DNA of 64,000 nt, taken from Pseudomonadota bacterium (GTDB lineage Bacteria > Desulfobacterota > Desulfovibrionia > Desulfovibrionales > Desulfovibrionaceae). The DNA lies in NCBI GenBank assembly GCA_018822105.1, contig JAHJLB010000028.1, positions 56,783 to 120,782 on the forward strand, in the 5' to 3' direction. Positions 35,053 to 43,099 of this stretch are shown in pieces. The translations under genes and the position numbers were made by a program. Within the stretch, counting starts at the first letter, position 1; the number at the start of each line of letters is the position of its first letter. Under the pieces are notes generated by a model. The model did no database searches and was not told the origin of the DNA. It was given only the letters and a program-made list of their open reading frames with translations.

Positions 35053-35529
35053 ATGAAAAGGATGTTCATCCCTGCCATGGTTGTCGTGGCCTTGATGGGT
35101 TATATAGCGCTTCCAGGGGCTTACGCCCAGGGCGGCAACAGCTATGTGGGCACGGCCACCTGCGCGGGGTGCCACGACAAGGAGTTCACCAATTTCTCGA
35201 AGTTCGCCAAGAAGGCGCATTCGGACCGCAGCATCAAGATCATGTCCAAGAAGCTCAGCCCAGAGGAGCTCAAGGAATGCTACGCCTGCCACACCACCGG
35301 CTATGGCCGGCCCGGCGGGTTTGTGAGCTTTGAGAAGACTCCGGACATGGGCCACGCGGGCTGCGAGGTCTGCCACGGTCCCGGCTCCGAGCATGTGGAT
35401 TCCGGCGGCAAGAAGAATCTCATCAAGGGCAAGGGCCGCATGAGCGTCAAGGAATGCGAGAAGTGCCACAACTCCGAGCGGGTCTCCAACTTCCGCTTCA
35501 AGCCCATGCTCTTTGGCGGAGCCCACTAG
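35053..35529 (+). CDS. Exported four-heme c-type cytochrome (c554 type)
   Basis: About 158 aa. AGGAGG at 35035-35040 fits GTG 35047 best (spacing 6) and ATG 35053 less well, so the true start is within two codons of 35053. A Sec signal peptide ends in GAYA|QGG. Four CXXCH sites (CAGCH, CYACH, CEVCH, CEKCH) and the spacing of a cytochrome c554/multiheme fold are seen, so it carries electrons in the periplasm. It ends 11 bp before the ATG of a heme-binding chemoreceptor and is almost certainly co-transcribed with it; it could be its redox partner, which is inference. Confidence 0.85.
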   Translation: MKRMFIPAMVVVALMGYIALPGAYAQGGNSYVGTATCAGCHDKEFTNFSKFAKKAHSDRSIKIMSKKLSPEELKECYACHTTGYGRPGGFVSFEKTPDMGHAGCEVCHGPGSEHVDSGGKKNLIKGKGRMSVKECEKCHNSERVSNFRFKPMLFGGAH

Positions 35530-35540
35530 GGGGTGGCTGT

Positions 35541-37568
35541 ATGAAACTCACTGAACGCTTCAACACGTCCCTGACCTTCCGCATCCTGGTTCTCACCTGC
35601 GCCGTCTCCGGCGTGGTCTTCCTGGGCCTCTTCATGGCCACCTCCTTCTGGCAGAAGAAGGCCATGCTCACCGAGGTCAAGGCCAATGCCATGCGCTCCG
35701 CGCAGATGATCGCCATGGCCGTGGAGGAGCCCATGCGCCTGGGCGACAACAAGGCCACGAAGGAGCGCTTCGCCGATCTCGGCAAGCAGCACAAGACCAT
35801 CGACGTCTACATGGTGGACTACGACGGCAGCATCACCTACGCCACGCGCAACGAGACCGAGCGCAAGCAGATCAACGACGTGTTCACCCACGAGGACTGC
35901 CGCGTCCTGGTGAACCGCAGCCTGAAGGAGAAATTCGAGGGCGGCGAGGTCATGAACATGGACGGCACCAATTACTTCACCGAGGTGAAGACCATCCCCA
36001 ATGAGCCCGAGTGCTACCATTGCCACGGCAAGTCCAGGCCCATCCTGGGCGCCATGATCATGCGCCAGGACTTGAGCGAGCAGTTCGGCTCCCTCAAGCT
36101 GACCCAGGTCATGACGGCGCTGTTGTCCCTGGGCGGCATGCTGGCCTTGAGCTTCGTGCTCTTCTCCTTCTTCAAGCGCACGGTCATCAGCCGCATCACC
36201 TCCATTGAGCAGAGCGCCGACGAGGTGCTGCAGGGCAACCTGAACGCCGTATTCAAGGTCGCGGGCGAGGACCGCCTGGCCCGCCTGGCCGACCACCTGG
36301 GCACCATGGTCGGGCGCATCAAGGACCAGCTGGAATACAGCAAGGGCCTGCTCGACGGCATCATCGTGCCCATGTTCGTGGCCGACCAGAACTGCAACGT
36401 CAGCTACCTCAACGCCCCTTTGCGGGCCATCCTGGGCCGGCCGGACAGTGAAATCATCGGCCAGCCCGTGGGCCTGGTGTTCTACGGCGACGCAGGCCGC
36501 AGCTCCAACGCCCGCAGGGTGCTCGATACGGGCAACCCCACCAGCGGCAGGCTGGAATACAAGCGCAGCGACGGCGTGGTCTTCCCCCTGCACGCCGAGG
36601 CCTCCCCGCTGAAAGACGCCCAGGGCGAGCTGGTGGGCGTGGTCTGCGTCCTGGTGGACCTGACCCAGGAGGAGCAGGCCCGGGCGCGCATCGAGGCCAA
36701 CAGGCAGAACCTGCTCACCGTGGCCAACGACGTCACGGAAGTGGCCCTCAAGCTGGAGCAGGCCTCCCACGTCATCAGCGGGCAGATGGACGATCTGACC
36801 AATGGCATGGAGACCGCTGCCGGGCGCACCACCCAGATGGCCACGGCCATGGAGGAGATGAACGCCACGGTGCTTGAGGTGGCCAAGAACGCCGGGGAAA
36901 CCGCCGACGCTTCGAGCAACGCCAACAGCGTGGCCCGCGAGGGCGGCGAGATGGTCCAGAGCACGCTCTCCGAGATCCAGCAGGTGGCCGACACCGCCGA
37001 GAGCCTGTCCCAGGCCCTGGGCCAGCTCTCCCTGAGCGCCAAGGACATCGGCCAGGTCATGAGCGTCATCAACGACATCGCCGACCAGACCAACCTCCTG
37101 GCCCTGAACGCGGCCATCGAGGCGGCGCGCGCGGGCGACGCCGGCCGCGGCTTCGCCGTGGTGGCCGACGAGGTGCGCAAGCTGGCCGAGAAGACCATGA
37201 CCGCCACCAAGGAGGTCGAGACGGCCATCCAGCACATCCAGAGGAGCACCTCCGACGCCGTGCGCGAGATGAACACCGCCAAGACGCGCGTGGACAAGAC
37301 CGCCGAGCTGGCGGGCGGCGCGGGCGGCGTGCTGACCCAGATCGTGGAGGCCTCGGACCACATCGCGGACATGGTGCGCTCCATCGCCACCGCGGCCGAG
37401 GAGCAGTCCGCCACCAGCGACGAGATCAATTCCAACGTGAGCGAGATCAACACCCTGTCCGGCCAGATGTCCCAGGACATCCAGGGCGCTTCCGACCGCA
37501 TCCGCGAGGTGGCGGAGATGTCCAAGGACTTGGCCAGGCTGGTTGAAAAATTCAGGGCAGAGGAATAA
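35541..37568 (+). CDS. Methyl-accepting chemotaxis protein with periplasmic c-type heme motif
   Basis: Predicted 675 aa. TM1 (~14-36), a periplasmic sensor domain containing the heme-attachment motif C158-Y-H-C161-H162 ([12 protein letters not shown]), TM2 (~185-207), a HAMP (~208-262), a PAS (~270-385) and the cytoplasmic signalling domain with the hairpin [18 protein letters not shown]. It ends FRAEE without a CheR-binding pentapeptide. The layout matches DcrA of D. vulgaris, a redox/oxygen-responsive chemoreceptor with c-type heme. The PAS lies on the cytoplasmic side, so two sensory inputs are possible. Confidence 0.92.
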   Translation: MKLTERFNTSLTFRILVLTCAVSGVVFLGLFMATSFWQKKAMLTEVKANAMRSAQMIAMAVEEPMRLGDNKATKERFADLGKQHKTIDVYMVDYDGSITYATRNETERKQINDVFTHEDCRVLVNRSLKEKFEGGEVMNMDGTNYFTEVKTIPNEPECYHCHGKSRPILGAMIMRQDLSEQFGSLKLTQVMTALLSLGGMLALSFVLFSFFKRTVISRITSIEQSADEVLQGNLNAVFKVAGEDRLARLADHLGTMVGRIKDQLEYSKGLLDGIIVPMFVADQNCNVSYLNAPLRAILGRPDSEIIGQPVGLVFYGDAGRSSNARRVLDTGNPTSGRLEYKRSDGVVFPLHAEASPLKDAQGELVGVVCVLVDLTQEEQARARIEANRQNLLTVANDVTEVALKLEQASHVISGQMDDLTNGMETAAGRTTQMATAMEEMNATVLEVAKNAGETADASSNANSVAREGGEMVQSTLSEIQQVADTAESLSQALGQLSLSAKDIGQVMSVINDIADQTNLLALNAAIEAARAGDAGRGFAVVADEVRKLAEKTMTATKEVETAIQHIQRSTSDAVREMNTAKTRVDKTAELAGGAGGVLTQIVEASDHIADMVRSIATAAEEQSATSDEINSNVSEINTLSGQMSQDIQGASDRIREVAEMSKDLARLVEKFRAEE

Positions 37569-37609
37569 TGACCCGAAGGGAATGAAGACGCTTTCGGGGG
37601 CATGCAACA

Positions 37610-37939
37610 ATGGATAGTCATGCGGAACGGCGGCAGTACACACGTGTTCAGCTTTGCGCCTACGGCGTCAACAAGATGTGTGATGCCGTCCTGGGGAGCC
37701 TGCGCTGCTCCATGGAGCTGGTGGACATCAGCGCAGGCGGGGCGCGGCTCAAGCTGAAGTGCGCCCTGCAGGAGTCCGCAGGCGGCAGGCTGGCCCTGTC
37801 CGTCCAGGGAGTGCAGGACCGCGGGCGTCTGCAGAACATGGCCTGCCAGATCCGTTGGCGGACAGCACAGGAGATTGGCGTTCAGTTTGAAGCGCAGCTG
37901 AAGATTCCACTGTCGGAACTGCAACGCATCATCGGCTGA
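37610..37939 (+). CDS. PilZ-domain protein (c-di-GMP binding)
   Basis: Predicted 109 aa, a single PilZ domain. The c-di-GMP binding motifs are ERRQYTRVQL near the N-terminus (RxxxR) and DISAGGARL (D/NxSxxG). It follows the chemoreceptor by 41 bp and precedes a strong terminator, so cytochrome-MCP-PilZ may be one operon linking taxis to c-di-GMP. Confidence 0.88.
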   Translation: MDSHAERRQYTRVQLCAYGVNKMCDAVLGSLRCSMELVDISAGGARLKLKCALQESAGGRLALSVQGVQDRGRLQNMACQIRWRTAQEIGVQFEAQLKIPLSELQRIIG

Positions 37940-37944
37940 AAAGC

Positions 37945-37976
37945 AAGGCCCGCCAATTCCTGGCGGGCCTTTTCTT
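37945..37976 (+). terminator. Strong intrinsic terminator after the PilZ gene
   Basis: An 11-bp stem (37945-37955 with 37961-37971), 5-nt loop, then TTTCTT. It closes the cytochrome-MCP-PilZ operon. Confidence 0.9.
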
Positions 37977-38044
37977 ATGGATGTGTATCGGAATTACTGA
38001 TGGGTATATCACGGTGAATAGGTATCGTTGGCAAGGAGCAAAAT

Positions 38045-38058
38045 CTTGGGTACCCAAG
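38045..38058. promoter_or_regulatory. 14-bp perfect palindrome upstream of perR
   Basis: CTTGGGTACCCAAG is self-complementary and lies 13 bp before the -35 of the perR promoter. It could be an upstream operator. No matching copy was noticed elsewhere in the window. Confidence 0.35.
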
Positions 38059-38070
38059 GATGCTTCGAGC

Positions 38071-38102
38071 TTGACAATAATCATTTCCATTACTAGTAAT
38101 AA
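38071..38102 (+). promoter_or_regulatory. perR: perR promoter with overlapping operator palindrome
   Basis: TTGACA (38071-38076) is followed by an AT-rich -10 region (TAGTAA, 38094-38099). A perfect 12-bp palindrome ATTACTAGTAAT (38089-38100) overlaps the -10 and resembles a Fur/PerR-type box. The AT-richness is exceptional here. Autoregulation by PerR is inferred. The gap 37977-38125 contains this and no gene. Confidence 0.6.
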
Positions 38103-38125
38103 TTCTCAGCAACCAAGGCGGCAAT

Positions 38126-38530
38126 ATGTCCAACGATGAGAACAAGGGCGCTCGGCTGTCCCGCCAGCGGGAAACCATTCTCGACGAACTGCGCAAGGTG
38201 AAGACGCACCCGACCGCAGACGAGGTCTATGACATGGTCCGCAAGATCCTGCCCCGGATCAGCCTGGGCACGGTCTACCGCAACCTGGACTTTCTGAGCG
38301 GCAGGGGAGTGGTCTTGCGCCTGGGCGGCGCCGGGACGCAGAAGCGTTTCGACGGCAACCCCGCAGCGCACCCCCATTTGCGCTGCTCTGTCTGCGGGCG
38401 GGTGGATGACCTGGAGTGGCCCCTGGCCCTGCCGGAGCTTCCGGTGGAGCAATCCATGGGATATTCCCGCCTTCGGTGCGACGTGGAGTTCGTGGGCGTC
38501 TGCCCCATGTGCGCCGGAAGGGATTCCTGA
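38126..38530 (+). CDS. perR: Fur-family peroxide regulator PerR
   Basis: Predicted 134 aa. Winged-helix Fur family: the helix LSRQRETILDELRKV, then HPTADEVYDMVRKILPRISLGTVYRNLDFL, with zinc ligands in CSVCG and CPMCA. It heads the rubrerythrin-desulfoferrodoxin-rubredoxin-Roo cluster, the gene neighbourhood of PerR in Desulfovibrio, which is the main ground for calling it PerR instead of Fur or Zur. The metal site that senses H2O2 by His oxidation cannot be confirmed by eye. Confidence 0.88.
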   Translation: MSNDENKGARLSRQRETILDELRKVKTHPTADEVYDMVRKILPRISLGTVYRNLDFLSGRGVVLRLGGAGTQKRFDGNPAAHPHLRCSVCGRVDDLEWPLALPELPVEQSMGYSRLRCDVEFVGVCPMCAGRDS

Positions 38531-38644
38531 GGGGCCTGGCCGCTCGGCAATATTTCCTTTGCGCTCTCTACGTATTGTGGTAATGGCAAACGTGAAGGCA
38601 TCCGCCGGGTTCCCCCGGCGCTGGAACCGAACAGGAGAGTGCAT

Positions 38645-39217
38645 ATGAAATTGACAGGCTCGCGCACGGAAAAAAACATCCTGGCCGCCTTCGCCGGCGA
38701 GTCCCAGGCCCGCAACCGCTACACGTACTTCGCCGCTGCGGCCAAGAAGGAAGGCTTTGTGCAGATCTCCGCCGTGTTCGAGGAGACCGCCAACCAGGAG
38801 AAGGAGCACGCCAAGCGCCTGTTCAAGCTGCTTGAGGGCGGCGAGGTCGAAGTCACGGCCAGCTTCCCCGCCGGGACCATCGGCAGCACCCTGGAGAACC
38901 TGAAGGCCTCTGCCGGCGGCGAGCACCACGAGCAGGCCAGCATGTACCCCGAATTCGCCGCCATCGCGCGCGAGGAGGGCTTCAAGGACATCGCCTGCAT
39001 CTTCGACGCCATCGCCGTGGCCGAACGCTTCCACGAGAGGCGTTTCAACGCCCTGGCCAAGAACATCGAAACCGGCGCGGTGTTCAAGAAGGACAAGTCC
39101 GTCGCCTGGCGCTGCCGCAACTGCGGGTATGTCTATGAGGGCGCCGCCGCCCCCAGCAAGTGCCCGGCCTGCGACCATCCCCAGGCCCATTTCGAACTGG
39201 CCGAAGAGAACTGGTAG
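38645..39217 (+). CDS. rbr: Rubrerythrin
   Basis: Predicted 190 aa. ATG 38645 has AGGAGAG at a good distance, and an in-frame GTG six nt earlier is unlikely. The N-terminal ferritin-like four-helix domain has the diiron ligand motifs (FAGESQARNRY, EETANQEKEHAK, and a later EEGFKDIA / AVAERFHERRF). The C-terminal rubredoxin-like domain has CRNCGYVYEG and CPACDHP. It reduces H2O2 to water with electrons from rubredoxin. The intergenic region to perR is ~114 bp with no gene. Confidence 0.96.
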   Translation: MKLTGSRTEKNILAAFAGESQARNRYTYFAAAAKKEGFVQISAVFEETANQEKEHAKRLFKLLEGGEVEVTASFPAGTIGSTLENLKASAGGEHHEQASMYPEFAAIAREEGFKDIACIFDAIAVAERFHERRFNALAKNIETGAVFKKDKSVAWRCRNCGYVYEGAAAPSKCPACDHPQAHFELAEENW

Positions 39218-39247
39218 GCAAAAACCATCCGGAAACGAGGAGGGATC

Positions 39248-39631
39248 ATGGCGACGGAATGCGGTCAGATTTATAAATGCAATCTTTGCGGCAATATCGT
39301 TTGCGTCGTGCATCCCGGCGGCGGTGAACTGGTCTGCTGCGGCGAGCCCATGAAGCTGCAGGTGGAGAACACCGTGGACGCGGCCAAGGAAAAGCATGTC
39401 CCGGTCATCGAAAAGGTCGCCGGCGGCTACAGGGTCAAGCTTGGCGCCGTTGCGCACCCCATGGACGAGAAGCACTACATCGAGTGGATCGAGCTCGCGT
39501 CCGGGCAGGACATCCTCATCCACTGGCTCAAGCCTGGCGATGCGCCGGAGGCCGTGTTCAAGACCGACGCCGTTGGCGTCAGCGCGCGTGCCTACTGCAA
39601 TCTGCACGGCCTCTGGTCGGCCAAGGGCTGA
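39248..39631 (+). CDS. dfx: Desulfoferrodoxin (superoxide reductase)
   Basis: Predicted 127 aa. Two iron centres: center I (C11, C14, C30, C31) and the catalytic center II (H50, H70, H76, C117, H120) with the E48-K49-H50 motif. This is the 2Fe-SOR class, which reduces superoxide to H2O2 with rubredoxin as donor. GGAGGGATC is the ribosome binding site. It follows rubrerythrin by 30 bp in the same transcript. Confidence 0.97.
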   Translation: MATECGQIYKCNLCGNIVCVVHPGGGELVCCGEPMKLQVENTVDAAKEKHVPVIEKVAGGYRVKLGAVAHPMDEKHYIEWIELASGQDILIHWLKPGDAPEAVFKTDAVGVSARAYCNLHGLWSAKG

Positions 39632-39663
39632 TGCGGCCCGCACAAAGCGAGGAGAGGCCCCCC

Positions 39664-40056
39664 ATGGCTCAACCCGAAGAAATGTACCAGTGCCAGACCA
39701 CCAACTGCGGCTACATCTACAACCCTGACAAGGGCGACCGCAAAGGCAAGATCCCGGCGGGGACGAAGTTCGAGGACCTCCCGGACGAGTGGCGCTGCCC
39801 CGTCTGCGGCGGGACCAAGAAATGCTTCCGTCCCCTGGCCGGGGAAGGCTCCACCCGCGAGGTGGCCTGCCCCACGCCGGTCGCAGGAGAGCAAACCATG
39901 CAGAAGTACGTGTGCAATATCTGCGGCTATGTGTACGATCCCGCCGACGGCGATCCGGACAACGGCGTGAAGCCGGGCACCAAGTTCGACGACGTGCCGA
40001 GTTCCTGGTCCTGCCCCATCTGCGGGGCCACAAAGGACAATTTCAGCCCCGAATAG
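39664..40056 (+). CDS. Rubredoxin-like/rubredoxin fusion protein
   Basis: Predicted 130 aa, two rubredoxin domains in one frame. Domain 1 (residues ~1-60) resembles rubredoxin-like Rdl: CQTTNCGY, with a CX4C spacing, and [14 protein letters not shown]. Domain 2 (~79-130) is a classical rubredoxin: [13 protein letters not shown] and [14 protein letters not shown] ~20-residue linker joins them. An internal GCAGGAGAG lies 7 nt before ATG 39898, which starts domain 2 exactly. So a stand-alone rubredoxin of 52 aa may also be made. It acts as electron carrier for Roo, Dfx and Rbr. Confidence 0.9.
   Translation: MAQPEEMYQCQTTNCGYIYNPDKGDRKGKIPAGTKFEDLPDEWRCPVCGGTKKCFRPLAGEGSTREVACPTPVAGEQTMQKYVCNICGYVYDPADGDPDNGVKPGTKFDDVPSSWSCPICGATKDNFSPE
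39898..40056 (+). CDS. rub: Possible internal-start rubredoxin, 52 aa
   Basis: Same frame and stop as the fusion. ATG 39898 gives [20 protein letters not shown]..., the usual N-terminus of a 52-aa desulforubredoxin, and is preceded by GCAGGAGAGCAAACC. It may be a remnant of the original separate gene or an active second start. Listed separately because it would yield the normal electron donor for Roo. Confidence 0.5.
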   Translation: MQKYVCNICGYVYDPADGDPDNGVKPGTKFDDVPSSWSCPICGATKDNFSPE

Positions 40057-40095
40057 CCGCGCGCGGCATGCTTCGGCGGCCCAAAGCGCCATACA

Positions 40096-40126
40096 GGGAG
40101 CGCCTTCTTGACAAGGGGGCGCTCCC
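40096..40126 (+). other. Hairpin between rubredoxin and roo
   Basis: A perfect 9-bp stem (40096-40104 with 40118-40126) with a 13-nt loop lies 40 bp after the rubredoxin stop, without a T-run. It may be a partial terminator or an mRNA-stabilising end. A TTGACA sits within the loop. The rest of the 147-bp gap is non-coding. Confidence 0.4.
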
Positions 40127-40203
40127 CATGTTCCGACAGCATATCCTATGGATTGGCTCCCCGCACCGTCGGGGCACCCTTGCGTCCCTCAAGCCTGGAG
40201 CGA

Positions 40204-41421
40204 ATGATGAAGCCTGTTGAAATCAAGAAAGACATATTCTGGGTGGGTGCTGTGGACTGGGACAGCCGCGACTTCCACGGCTATTCCCTGTCCCCGCGCG
40301 GCACCACCTACAACGCCTTTCTGGTGCGCGACGAGAAGACCGTGCTCATCGACACCGTCAAGTCCGAGTACCTGTCCGAGCTGCTCTGCGCCGTGTCCCA
40401 GGCCTGCGGCGGCGAGCCCAAGATCGACTACCTGGTGGTGAACCACCTGGAGCCGGACCACGCCGGGTGCCTGGACTGCGTGGTGGAGCGCTTCAAGCCG
40501 GAGAAGATCTTCTGTTCGCCCATGGGCGAGAAGGCCCTGCGCTCCTTCTTCCACAACTCCAAGGACTGGCCCATCGAGGTGGTGCCCACGGGGGCCAGCA
40601 TCAGCATCGGCAAGCGCAGCATCCAGTTCATCGAGACGCGCATGCTGCACTGGCCGGACAACATGGTCTCCTACATCCCCGAGGACAAGATCGCCTTCTG
40701 CTCCGACGCCTTCGGCCAGAACTGGGCCACCACCGAGCGTTTTGCCGACGAGGTGGACCGCAGCATCTTAAAGCGCCTCATGGCCGACTACTACGCCAAC
40801 ATCGTGCTGCCGTATTCGCCCATGGTGCTCAAGACCCTGGACGCCCTGGCCGCCATGGACCTGGACATCGACATGCTCTGCCCGGACCACGGGCTCATGT
40901 GGCGCGGACACGATGACGTGGCCTTCGCGCTCAACTCCTACCGCGAGTTCGCCCAGCAGAAGCCCGCCAACAAGGCCGTCATCGTCTACGACACCATGTG
41001 GCACAGCACCGAGAAGATGGCCCGGGCCATCTGCGACGGCCTCGTGTCCGAGGGCGTCAGCGTGCGCATCATGAGCGTGAAGCACAACCACCACAGCGCG
41101 GTGATGAGCGAGGTCTTCGACGCCGCGGCGGTCATCGTGGGCTCGCCCACGCACAACAACGGCATCCTGCCGCTCATGGCCGACGCTTTGACCTACATGA
41201 AGGGCCTGCGGCCCCAGAACAAGATTGGCGCGGCCTTCGGCTCCTTCGGCTGGAGCGGCGAGTGCGTAAAGATCCTGACCGAGCACCTCCAGGGCATGGG
41301 CATGGAGCTCATCGAGCCTGCCGTGAAGGTGAAGAACCGGCCGGACCACGAGACCTTCCAGGCCTGCTTTGAGCTGGGCCAGAAGATCGGCCAGGCCATC
41401 AAGGCCAAGCTGGCGGCCTAG
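40204..41421 (+). CDS. roo: Rubredoxin:oxygen oxidoreductase (flavodiiron protein)
   Basis: Predicted 405 aa (ATG 40204 or 40207). N-terminal beta-lactamase-like diiron domain: H81, E83, D85 in NHLEPDH, then LHWPDN, SDAFG and PDHG supply further ligands. The C-terminal flavodoxin domain binds FMN (IVYDTMWHSTEKMA, GSPTHNNGILP, GSFGWSGE). It reduces O2 to water (and possibly NO) using rubredoxin. It ends the perR-rbr-dfx-rub-roo cluster and has a terminator 20 bp downstream. Confidence 0.96.
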   Translation: MMKPVEIKKDIFWVGAVDWDSRDFHGYSLSPRGTTYNAFLVRDEKTVLIDTVKSEYLSELLCAVSQACGGEPKIDYLVVNHLEPDHAGCLDCVVERFKPEKIFCSPMGEKALRSFFHNSKDWPIEVVPTGASISIGKRSIQFIETRMLHWPDNMVSYIPEDKIAFCSDAFGQNWATTERFADEVDRSILKRLMADYYANIVLPYSPMVLKTLDALAAMDLDIDMLCPDHGLMWRGHDDVAFALNSYREFAQQKPANKAVIVYDTMWHSTEKMARAICDGLVSEGVSVRIMSVKHNHHSAVMSEVFDAAAVIVGSPTHNNGILPLMADALTYMKGLRPQNKIGAAFGSFGWSGECVKILTEHLQGMGMELIEPAVKVKNRPDHETFQACFELGQKIGQAIKAKLAA

Positions 41422-41440
41422 GCCGGCGGCGCATCCTGAA

Positions 41441-41470
41441 GGGGGGGGCCGCCGCGCCCTCCCTTTTTTT
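41441..41470 (+). terminator. Terminator of roo
   Basis: An 8-bp G/C stem with one G-U pair (GGGGGGGC with GCCCTCCC) ends in seven T (41464-41470). Confidence 0.75.
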
Positions 41471-41502
41471 CAGGCCTGCTTGCCCAGGCCTGTGGAGGAA
41501 CC

Positions 41503-42288
41503 GTGGCCCCAGGAAAAGTCTGGTTCATCGGCGCCGGCCCCGGCGATCCCGAACTCATCACGGTGAAGGGCCAGCGGCTGATCGCCCAGGCCGACTGCAT
41601 CGTCTACGCCGGGTCCCTGGTGCCGCGCGCCCTCTTCGAGGGTGTCTCGGGCACGGTCATCGATTCCGCGCCCCTGTCCCTGCCCGAGACCCACGCCCTG
41701 CTGCGCGACTGCGCGCGTTCCGGCGGTCTGGCCGCGCGCGTGCACACGGGCGAAAGCGCCCTCTTTGGAGCCGTGCGCGAACAGGCGGCCCTGCTCGACG
41801 CCGACGGCATCGACTGGGACGTGGTGCCCTGCGTGTCCTCGGCCTTTGCCGCGGCGGCCGCCGCCAAGGTCTCCCTCACCGTGCCCGGCGGCACCCAGAC
41901 CCTCATCGTCACGCGCCTCTCGGGCCGCACCCCGGTGCCGGATTCCGAAGCCCTGCCGAAGCTCGCCGCCCACGGCGCGGCCCTGGCCGTACTGCTCTCG
42001 GCCTCGGAGCCGGAGCGCCTGCAGGCCGAGCTGCTGGAGGGCGGCTATGCCCCGGAGACCCTGGTGGTGATGGGGCACAAGGTGGGCTGGCCCGGCGGTG
42101 AAACCGTGCGCACCCGCCTGGCCGACCTGGCCGAGACGGCCCGCGCCAGCGGCTTCACCCGGCAGACGGTGTTTCTGGTGCTGCCCGGCCAGGAGCCCGA
42201 CAGGCCCGTGCCGCGGTCCAGGCTCTACGACCCGGCCTTCAGCCACGGCTGGCGGGAAGGCCAGGACCCCGGAGAAAAGGGGGCATGA
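41503..42288 (+). CDS. cbiF: Cobalt-precorrin-4 C11-methyltransferase
   Basis: Predicted 261 aa from GTG 41503 with GTGGAGGAACC just upstream. It methylates C-11 (CobM family). The N-terminal VWFIGAGPGDPELITVKGQRLI, IVYAGSLVP, VVPCVSSAFAAAAAA and MGHKVGWPGG are characteristic. It lies 19 kb from the cbiDETGH run. yjbQ overlaps its stop (ATGA). Confidence 0.95.
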   Translation: MAPGKVWFIGAGPGDPELITVKGQRLIAQADCIVYAGSLVPRALFEGVSGTVIDSAPLSLPETHALLRDCARSGGLAARVHTGESALFGAVREQAALLDADGIDWDVVPCVSSAFAAAAAAKVSLTVPGGTQTLIVTRLSGRTPVPDSEALPKLAAHGAALAVLLSASEPERLQAELLEGGYAPETLVVMGHKVGWPGGETVRTRLADLAETARASGFTRQTVFLVLPGQEPDRPVPRSRLYDPAFSHGWREGQDPGEKGA

Positions 42289-42719
42289 TGCGGCAGTTCA
42301 GCGTCTCCACAACACGGCGCGAGGAGTTTCTGGACATCACGGCCGAGGTGGCCGCCATCCTCAGGGACATCGAGCGCGAGTCCGGCCCGGCCGAGGGCGC
42401 GGTGCTCGTCTATTCCCCGCACACCACGGCCGGGATCACCATCAACGAGGGCGCGGACCCGGACGTGCGCCGCGACATGCTGGCGCACCTGGCCAAGCTG
42501 GTGCCATGCGATCCCGGCTTCCGCCACGCCGAGGGCAACAGCGACGCGCACATCAAGACCAGCCTCATGGGGCCCTCCCAATTGGTGCCGGTCACCGGCG
42601 GGAGGCTTAAGCTGGGCACCTGGCAGAAGATCTACTGCTGCGAATTCGACGGGCCGCGCCGGCGCACGGTGCTGGTGCAGTTCCTTCCGTCCGGGAGCGG
42701 GGCGGGGGAGGGCGGATGA
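42285..42719 (+). CDS. yjbQ: YjbQ family (UPF0047) protein
   Basis: Predicted 144 aa, full length. Family features: YSPHTTAGITINEGADPDV near the middle and GNSDAHIKTSLMG with conserved His residues, then GTWQKIYCCEFDGPRRR. Some members show secondary thiamine-phosphate synthase activity, but their true role is unclear. The ATG overlaps the cbiF stop and its own stop overlaps the next gene, so all three are coupled. Confidence 0.9.
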   Translation: MMRQFSVSTTRREEFLDITAEVAAILRDIERESGPAEGAVLVYSPHTTAGITINEGADPDVRRDMLAHLAKLVPCDPGFRHAEGNSDAHIKTSLMGPSQLVPVTGGRLKLGTWQKIYCCEFDGPRRRTVLVQFLPSGSGAGEGG

Positions 42720-43015
42720 ACGAGCGCTTCAAGCATTTTCAGAACGCGGCCTGTGAATATTTTCCCTGCCACAAGGGCCCCGGTGGCGAGGAGATGGCCC
42801 CGGCCACCTTCAACTGCCTGTTCTGCTACTGCCCGCTGTATTTTCTGCGCGACTGCGGGGGCAGCCCCGGCTGGCGCGGGCTGGTCAAGGACTGCACGGG
42901 CTGCGCGCTGCCCCATGCCCCGGGCGGCTGGGAGGCCGTGCAGGCCCGCCTGGGCAAGGCCTTCGCCGACCTGCGCGAGGGCCGGGCGCCCGAGACCCTG
43001 GGACCCGCCGGATAA
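42716..43015 (+). CDS. Cysteine-rich small domain protein
   Basis: Predicted 99 aa with seven Cys, several paired: AACEYFPCH, CLFCYCPLYFLRDCGG and VKDCTGCALPH. The pattern matches the cysteine-rich small domain (probable metal binding) often found beside cobalamin genes in bacteria and archaea. Its function is unknown. The ATG overlaps the yjbQ stop (ATGA), putting it in the cbiF operon. Confidence 0.85.
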   Translation: MNERFKHFQNAACEYFPCHKGPGGEEMAPATFNCLFCYCPLYFLRDCGGSPGWRGLVKDCTGCALPHAPGGWEAVQARLGKAFADLREGRAPETLGPAG

Positions 43016-43099
43016 ACCCCCGCCCTCCTGACCGGCCAGGCCGCTCAGTGTGCAAGCTTTCGTCGGAATGCCGGAATGCTGCGGGCGCTGGCCCTGTTG

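Noticed and set aside
34882..35526. Minus-strand frame opposite the multiheme cytochrome
   Set aside because: The plus strand has a signal peptide and four CXXCH motifs, while the minus frame has no domain.
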